Assembly (NCBI GenBank): GCA_030146875.1
Contig: JASLAX010000038.1
Coordinates: 1 to 9,558 of the forward strand
Direction of reading: 5' to 3'
Source: Longimicrobiaceae bacterium
GTDB taxonomy: Bacteria > Gemmatimonadota > Gemmatimonadetes > Longimicrobiales > Longimicrobiaceae
DNA length: 9,558 nt
Of the stretch, positions 5,441-9,558 are shown one piece after another. The notes beneath the pieces were generated by a model. The model made no database searches and had not been told where the DNA came from. It saw only the letters and a list, made by a program, of their open reading frames with translations. Each line of letters begins with the position of its first letter. Within the stretch, counting starts at the first letter, position 1. Made by a program: the position numbers and the translations under genes.

Positions 5441-6088
5441 TCAGGCTCCCGCCCGCTCCTTCTTCCACGCGAGATACGAGTAGACGACGCCGAAGAGCGC
5501 CGCGCCGCCGATGGCGACCAGCGCCACGATCCACTGCGCGCCGCGGGGAAGGAAGGCGGCGGCCAGGACCAGGAATCCCGCGCCCACGAAGACGCGGCCG
5601 CCGGCGCGGTGCGTGGCGCGCCACACGCGCTCGCTGGTCAGCGTCCACGGCGTGCGGACGCCCACCCACCCGTTGGGGCGCAGGCGCGGGAACCAGCTCC
5701 CCAGCCCCATCAGCAGGAAGCCGAGCGCCACCAGGATCCCGTTCACCACGTCCACCGGCCACCCCAGCGCCGCTGCCAGGGTGAGCGACTGGAGCGCGGC
5801 CAGGAAGCCCACGAGCAGCGCCGTCGCCAGGTCCAGGTCCCGCCGGCGGAGCGGGGAGCCCTGCCCGCGTGGCCCCGGGCGCGGGTTCGTCTTCGGCGCC
5901 ACCATCCGCAGCACGAACACCGCCGTGGCGGCGAGCGGGGCGATGAAGGCGCCGGGGAAGCGCGGCATCCAGCCGTCTGCGTGCCCGTCGATGCCCCAGT
6001 GGGTGGGGACGTGGCGCGGCAGCCAGGGGAACGCCACGATCGCGCTCGTCCACATCGCCACCAGGATCGCGTATGCGAGCAGGCGCAT
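5441..6088 (-). CDS. SdpI/DUF1648-family integral membrane protein
   Basis: The 215 residues carry about six hydrophobic segments (roughly 4-20, 46-62, 88-108, 115-132, 166-180, 185-205). The N-terminal part has the DUF1648 signature HVPTHWGIDGHADGW (26-40). The C-terminal half carries the SdpI motif GWVGVRTPWTLTSERVW (140-156). The family is named after Bacillus SdpI, the immunity protein and signal receptor for the SDP cannibalism peptide. Most homologues in other bacteria have no known toxin partner, and no sdpC or sdpR homologue is seen here, so an immunity role is not claimed. GGAGG at 6099-6103 is well placed before the ATG. It lies 67 nt after the GH16-like gene with a small hairpin between them. 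Confidence 0.85.
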   Translation of the reverse strand: MRLLAYAILVAMWTSAIVAFPWLPRHVPTHWGIDGHADGWMPRFPGAFIAPLAATAVFVLRMVAPKTNPRPGPRGQGSPLRRRDLDLATALLVGFLAALQSLTLAAALGWPVDVVNGILVALGFLLMGLGSWFPRLRPNGWVGVRTPWTLTSERVWRATHRAGGRVFVGAGFLVLAAAFLPRGAQWIVALVAIGGAALFGVVYSYLAWKKERAGA

Positions 6089-6108
6089 CTACGTCGAGCC
6101 TCCTTCTC

Positions 6109-6126
6109 CGAGAAGATCCCTTCTCG
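6109..6126 (-). terminator. Short hairpin between the GH16 and SdpI-like genes
   Basis: CGAGAAG (6109-6115), loop ATCC, CTTCTCG (6120-6126): a perfect 7-bp stem 29 nt after the GH16-like stop. There is no U-run and the stem is modest, so it may only attenuate. It ends just before the SdpI-like ribosome site and could also mask that leader. Confidence 0.4.
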
Positions 6127-6155
6127 CACCCGGCGGAGCGAGGCGCGCCCGGCGG

Positions 6156-7184
6156 TCAGCGTCCCCGCGCCTCCAGCCCCTCGATTGCGGTGTGCACCGT
6201 CCGGCGCGGCGCCGGGGCGTCCAGCCACCGCGGCCACCACGCGCTCGCCATCACCCGCATGGGCCGAGCGGGCAGGCCCGACGTCCACGCCGCCAGGAGC
6301 TCGCCGTCCACCAGGAAGCGCACGGCGGAGGGGAGCAGGTCGATGCGGTACTCGTGGAAGGCGGCGCGCGGGTCGAAGGGCAGCACGCGCTCCTCGCCGT
6401 GCGTCAGCCGCCCGTCCACCCAGGTGGAGAGGAGGACGCGCCGGGAGCCGTCGTTCACCACCTCCACGTCCACCTCGTCGTTCGCGTCGCCGGGCTCGCC
6501 CTCGTACAGGAAGAAGGCGGAGATGGAGCCCGGCGCGTCCGCCGTGCGCATCCGCACCCGGAAGCTCCCGGTCCGGTAGCGCGCGGGGGACGAGATCTCC
6601 GCCCCGTCGTGCCGCCCTGCGGGGAGACGGAGGAGGGTGACGCCGCCGCGCCGCGCGACGTTGACCGGCTGGAAGCGCCCGCGCCCCAGCGCGTGGTCCG
6701 CCGCCGTCCACCCGCGCGCCTCGGAGGGCGCGGCCTCCGAGGCGGAGACGACGAACGCCGCGTCGCGCTCGGCCGAGGCCAGGCGGGCGGCGCGGCCGGA
6801 CTCCGGCGGCGCGTCCCAGACCGCCATCACCACGCGGTAGGCGCCGGGCACCGCGTCCGCCGGTACCCGCCAGGAGAGGCCGACGCGGCCCGACTCCGTG
6901 CCGCCGCCCACCTCCAGCGCCCTCGCGGGCACGTCGTGCCACTCGCCCCGCGGGTCGCGCACGCTGCACCCCACCCAGAAGCGCCGCGGCTCGCCGTCCG
7001 CGTTGTGGAAGCGCAGCGCCGACGCGGCGCGGCCGCCGGGGGCCACGACGCCGGACGCGGGGGCGAAGAGGGTGATCTCCGCCCGCGGCGGCGGGGCAGG
7101 GGAGGACGGCACGGCGCCGGGAACGGGCACGGGGAGCAGGAGGACCGCGAGGGCCGGGGCGACGGAGCGGAGGTGCGCGCGCAT
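6156..7184 (-). CDS. Secreted GH16-fold protein with N-terminal beta-sandwich
   Basis: Read from the ATG at 7182-7184 it has 342 residues; an alternative GTG start at 7223 adds 13 residues before the signal peptide and is less likely. A signal peptide (hydrophobic 7-22, GAVPS) and Pro-rich linker lead to an Ig-like beta region (about 35-145), with APGG and VPADAVPGAYRVVMAV typical of such domains. The C-terminal part (about 160-335) matches a GH16 jelly roll: AEISSPARYRTGSFRVRMRT, then the acid triad E237-V-D239-V-E241, then HEYRIDLLPSAVRFLVDG, and a closing WWPRW. GH16 enzymes cleave beta-1,3 or beta-1,4 glucans and galactans. The E-x-D-x-E motif is intact, so activity is plausible; the substrate cannot be told. 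No evident Shine-Dalgarno precedes the start. Confidence 0.8.
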   Translation of the reverse strand: MRAHLRSVAPALAVLLLPVPVPGAVPSSPAPPPRAEITLFAPASGVVAPGGRAASALRFHNADGEPRRFWVGCSVRDPRGEWHDVPARALEVGGGTESGRVGLSWRVPADAVPGAYRVVMAVWDAPPESGRAARLASAERDAAFVVSASEAAPSEARGWTAADHALGRGRFQPVNVARRGGVTLLRLPAGRHDGAEISSPARYRTGSFRVRMRTADAPGSISAFFLYEGEPGDANDEVDVEVVNDGSRRVLLSTWVDGRLTHGEERVLPFDPRAAFHEYRIDLLPSAVRFLVDGELLAAWTSGLPARPMRVMASAWWPRWLDAPAPRRTVHTAIEGLEARGR

Positions 7185-7236
7185 GGCCGCTGCATACCCC
7201 GCGTGGGCCGGGAGGATCGCCACGGACCGGAACGGC

Positions 7237-7268
7237 CGCGGCCCCGGGAAGGATCTCCCGGGGCCGCG
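7237..7268 (-). terminator. Perfect 13-bp hairpin after the PPC-repeat gene
   Basis: CGCGGCCCCGGGA (7237-7249), loop AGGATC (7250-7255), complementary arm 7256-7268. It lies 30 nt past the PPC gene stop, with no U-run. It probably separates that transcript from the GH16-like gene. Confidence 0.65.
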
Positions 7269-7298
7269 TCCCTGCGTCTCGACGCCGTCGGAGGGGGT

Positions 7299-8447
7299 TT
7301 ACCGCGCGCGCGACGTCTCCACCTGGATCGTGTACGCCCCGGTGGCGTTCCCGCCCAGCGAGTTGGCGCGGATGGCGTACTCGCCGTCGGCGTCCAACGT
7401 CACCTCGAGCTTGGTGTTCGTGCCGTCGGCGCCGTCGTCGCCCGTCTCGATCTCCTGGAACTCGCCGTTCACCATGCGGCCGAAGGCCACGAAGGTGTCG
7501 AACGCCTCGGAGCGCATGGTGATGGTGAGCTTCTCGCCGGCGCGTCCGCGGTAGATGTACAGGTCGTAGAACGACTCGTCGTCGAGCTGCGCGTCGCTCT
7601 CGGCGAGCTCGCCGCTCACCGCGGCGCCCGCGGAGATGGCGACCGGGCGCGCGGGGGCGGGCGCGGGGCGCTCCTCCACCCGGAGCGTGTACGAGCCCGT
7701 GGCGGAGCCCAACGAGTTGGCGCGGATCACGTAGCGCCCCGCCTCGGCGATGGTGACGCGAATGCGCGAGTTGGTGCCCTCGCCGGCGCCGTCGTCGTCC
7801 GTCTCCGACGCCTCGAACTCGGCGCCGTTCATCTTCCCGAACGCCAGGTACGTGTCGAAGTCGTCCGAGCTCATGGTGATGCTGAGCCGCTGCCCCGCCC
7901 GCGCGTTGATGGTGTAGAGGTCGTAGAAGGTGTCGTCCTCCTCCAGCAGCGCGTCCGTCTCCTCCAGCGTGCCCGTCACCGTCTGCCCCACCTGCACGTC
8001 GCGCGGGGGCCGCACCACCGGCGTGGGCGCGGTGTCGAGCTGCAGCGTGTAGGCGCCCGCGCCGTCGGCGGCGAGCGACTGCGCCACCACCAGGAAGGTG
8101 CCGGTGGCGGGGAGCTTGACCCGCAGGCGCGCGTTGCTCTCGCCGCCGCTGTCGTCGTCGGTCTTCACCACGTCGGTGATCCCCGCCACGGTGCGGCCCA
8201 CCGTGAGGAACGAGTCGAACGCGCCGGACCGCATGGTGAGGATGTAGCTCTTGCCCTCGCGGCCGGAGAAGGAGTACACGTCGAAGCGCCCGCGCCCGTT
8301 CGCCACCGGCTCCGAGGCCAGGGTGCCGTTCACCGTCTGGCCCACGCGCAGCGGCGTGGGCGCCTGCGCGGCCGCGGGGGAGGCCGTGGCGGCCAGAACG
8401 GCCGCGCCGGCCGCGATCCTGAACGTCGTACGTCGCATGAGCTGCAT
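7299..8447 (-). CDS. Secreted protein of three tandem PPC domains
   Basis: The 382 residues have a signal peptide (RRTTFR, hydrophobic 11-22, AAAQA cleavage near 28) and three repeats of a pre-peptidase C-terminal (PPC, Peptidase_C-like) beta-sandwich at about 33-138, 149-257 and 269-377, joined by Pro-rich linkers. Each repeat shows VGQTVxGTL, then a FYDLY-like strand, GxxxxITMxSxxFDTFLAFGR, an acidic TDDDGAG loop, and ending YVIRANSLGxxATGAYTLQVE. Repeats 2 and 3 are closest; repeat 1 is the most diverged. PPC domains usually hang at the C-terminus of secreted peptidases or hydrolases, but here they are the whole protein, with no catalytic domain. A binding or surface role is likely. AAGGAAG (8455-8461) supports the first ATG over one three codons in. 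Confidence 0.88.
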   Translation of the reverse strand: MQLMRRTTFRIAAGAAVLAATASPAAAQAPTPLRVGQTVNGTLASEPVANGRGRFDVYSFSGREGKSYILTMRSGAFDSFLTVGRTVAGITDVVKTDDDSGGESNARLRVKLPATGTFLVVAQSLAADGAGAYTLQLDTAPTPVVRPPRDVQVGQTVTGTLEETDALLEEDDTFYDLYTINARAGQRLSITMSSDDFDTYLAFGKMNGAEFEASETDDDGAGEGTNSRIRVTIAEAGRYVIRANSLGSATGSYTLRVEERPAPAPARPVAISAGAAVSGELAESDAQLDDESFYDLYIYRGRAGEKLTITMRSEAFDTFVAFGRMVNGEFQEIETGDDGADGTNTKLEVTLDADGEYAIRANSLGGNATGAYTIQVETSRAR

Positions 8448-8577
8448 AGGGGATCTTCCTTCCCGCGAGGGGGGATGTCCCGGGCGGTCGCGCCCGGAGA
8501 AGCGGATCGGTGGAGCCGGAGAGAGGGTCCCGGGCGAGGACGCGGCCGGGGCGCGCGCTGGAGGATGCGGCGGCGAA
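8448..8577. other. Leader of the PPC-repeat gene
   Basis: About 130 nt. It contains the ribosome site at 8455-8461 and a 7-bp hairpin CCGGGCG (8480-8486) / CGCCCGG (8491-8497) in what would be the 5' leader. The sequence GTCCCGGGCG recurs at 8478 and 8528. No clear promoter boxes were recognised. Confidence 0.35.
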
Positions 8578-8607
8578 CCGGGCGGCGGCGGGGGAGCCGC
8601 CGCCCGG
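8578..8607 (-). terminator. Perfect 12-bp hairpin after the E2 gene
   Basis: CCGGGCGGCGGC (8578-8589), loop GGGGGA (8590-8595), GCCGCCGCCCGG (8596-8607), beginning 14 nt past the E2 stop codon on the minus strand. It lacks a U-run, like the other hairpins in the window. It likely ends the dehydrogenase-complex transcript before the PPC gene. Confidence 0.65.
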
Positions 8608-8621
8608 CGGGCGCCGCGGTC

Positions 8622-9558
8622 CTACGACAGCATCATGATGGGGTCTTCGAGGTACGTCCGCAACGTCCGGAGGAACTCGGCGCCGGTGGCCCCGTCGACC
8701 ACGCGGTGGTCGCAGGTGAGCGTCACCTTCATCCGTGGGCGCACGGCCGGCTGCCCGTCCACCGCCACCACGCGGTCCTCGATCGCCCCCACGGCCAGGA
8801 TGGCGGCCTCGGGCGGGTTGAGCACGGCGGTGAACTCGTGGATCCCGAACATCCCCAGGTTGCTGATGGAGAAGGTGGAGCCGGTGTACTCCTCCGGCTT
8901 CAGCTTGCGGTCGCGGGCACGCCCCGCCAGCTCGCGGATCTCGGACGCGATCTCCCCCAGCCCCTTCCGGTCGGCGTCGCGGATCACGGGGGTGATGAGC
9001 CCCTCGTCCATCGCCACGGCCACGCCCACGTGCACGCGCTCGTGCATGCGGATGGTGTCGCCCTGCCACGCCGCGTTCACGAACGGGTGCTTCCGCAGCG
9101 CGGACGCCACGGCGCGCACCACCATGTCGTTGGGCGAGACCTTCACCGGGTCCTTCTCCTTCGCCAGCCGCTCGTTCAGGCGCGCGCGGAAGGCCGCGGC
9201 CTCGGTCATGTCCACGTCGATGGTCAGGAAGAAGTGGGGCACCGGCCCCACCGACATCGCCAGCCGCTTGGCGATCGCCTTCCGCATCTGCGACACCGGC
9301 ACGTCGCGGTACGTTCCCTCCTCCGCCGCCGCCGGAGCGGCCGCGGCGGGTGCCGCCTGCGGGGGTTCCGCCCGGGGCGCCGCCGTGGCGGGCTCCGCCT
9401 GGGGAGCGGCCGCCGGGGCGCCGCCGCCGCGGACGGCCTCCTCGATGTCGCGCTTCACGATGCGCCCGCGGGGCCCGGTCCCCTGCAGCGAGCCGATCTC
9501 CACCCCCGCCTCCGTCGCCAGGCGGCGGGCGAGCGGCGACGCCTTCACGCGCCCGTCG
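8622..9558 (-). CDS. pdhC: Pyruvate dehydrogenase complex E2 (dihydrolipoyl acetyltransferase), C-terminal part
   Basis: About 311 residues are visible; the frame stays open to the window edge, so the lipoyl domain(s) lie outside. The GTG at 9546-9548 is an internal valine (DGRVKASPLARRLA), not the start. In order: peripheral subunit-binding domain (SPLARRLA to GRIVKRDIEEA), an Ala/Pro-rich flexible linker of about 38 residues, then the catalytic acyltransferase core from VPVSQMRKAIAKRLA. The core contains FSISNLGMFGIHEFTAVLNP and the active-site CDHRVVDG near the end, with catalytic His and Asp. It transfers acetyl from lipoamide to CoA in pyruvate oxidation. ISNLGMFGI and INPPEA-like NPPEAAIL favour the pyruvate over the 2-oxoglutarate or branched-chain enzyme. 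E1 and E3 genes would be expected upstream, outside the window. Confidence 0.92.
   Translation of the reverse strand, partial: DGRVKASPLARRLATEAGVEIGSLQGTGPRGRIVKRDIEEAVRGGGAPAAAPQAEPATAAPRAEPPQAAPAAAAPAAAEEGTYRDVPVSQMRKAIAKRLAMSVGPVPHFFLTIDVDMTEAAAFRARLNERLAKEKDPVKVSPNDMVVRAVASALRKHPFVNAAWQGDTIRMHERVHVGVAVAMDEGLITPVIRDADRKGLGEIASEIRELAGRARDRKLKPEEYTGSTFSISNLGMFGIHEFTAVLNPPEAAILAVGAIEDRVVAVDGQPAVRPRMKVTLTCDHRVVDGATGAEFLRTLRTYLEDPIMMLS

Noticed and set aside
2715..5483. Plus-strand open frame of 922 codons across ettA and the lipoprotein gene
   Set aside because: It is antisense to ettA, whose motifs are complete. The translated product is a low-complexity run of V, L, Q, A, H and R with no domain, as expected opposite a GC-rich gene.
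5441..6088. SdpI-like protein as immunity partner of the six-cysteine peptides
   Set aside because: SdpI does protect against a disulfide-containing peptide toxin, but this gene is on the other strand more than 4 kb away, between unrelated genes, and the family is widespread without toxins. No sequence evidence links them.
7185..7223. GTG start for the GH16-like protein
   Set aside because: The extra 13 residues come before a complete signal peptide that begins at the ATG at 7184.
5743..9069. Minus-strand open frame of 1108 codons across four genes
   Set aside because: It is an out-of-frame reading of the E2, PPC, GH16 and SdpI-like genes, rich in R, G, A and P, and is explained by codon bias of the true frames.

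Overview
The window is GC-rich DNA with long spurious open frames on both strands. It probably comes from a free-living, Gram-negative-type bacterium with an elaborate envelope. The mix of exported proteins (6-bladed beta-propeller, PPC repeats, GH16, lipoproteins) would fit Gemmatimonadota (Longimicrobium-like) or a similar high-GC group. This is an inference from gene content and composition; no marker gene settles it. No rRNA, tRNA or CRISPR array was seen.

Left part (1-2516), plus strand except for the edge. The first 81 bases are the start of an IS5-type transposase reading out of the window, with a likely IS end at 121-135. Next come four co-oriented genes: a membrane-anchored thioredoxin-like protein with a CPVC active site (214-756), two tiny paralogous exported six-cysteine peptides (858-1076 and 1101-1325), and an exported 6-bladed beta-propeller protein (1407-2516). 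The two peptides share an exact mirror-symmetric cysteine spacing, C-x3-C-x6-C-x9-C-x6-C-x3-C. This suggests a helical hairpin stapled by three nested disulfides, with the thioredoxin-like protein as candidate disulfide handler. This cassette is the most novel-looking part of the window.

Right part (2814-9558), all minus strand, in reading order from the right edge: the C-terminal part of a pyruvate dehydrogenase E2 acyltransferase, a secreted protein of three tandem PPC domains, a secreted GH16-fold protein with an N-terminal beta-sandwich, an SdpI/DUF1648 membrane protein, a small BsuPI-like lipoprotein, and the ABC-F translation factor EttA. Perfect GC-rich hairpins stand just downstream of the E2, PPC, lipoprotein and ettA stop codons, and a shorter one follows GH16. 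These genes are therefore probably separate or weakly coupled transcription units rather than one operon. The propeller gene and ettA are convergent, and the hairpin at 2771-2802 separates them.

The two halves do not form one pathway. The left looks like an accessory cassette beside a mobile element. The right is a run of core metabolism, translation and envelope genes.
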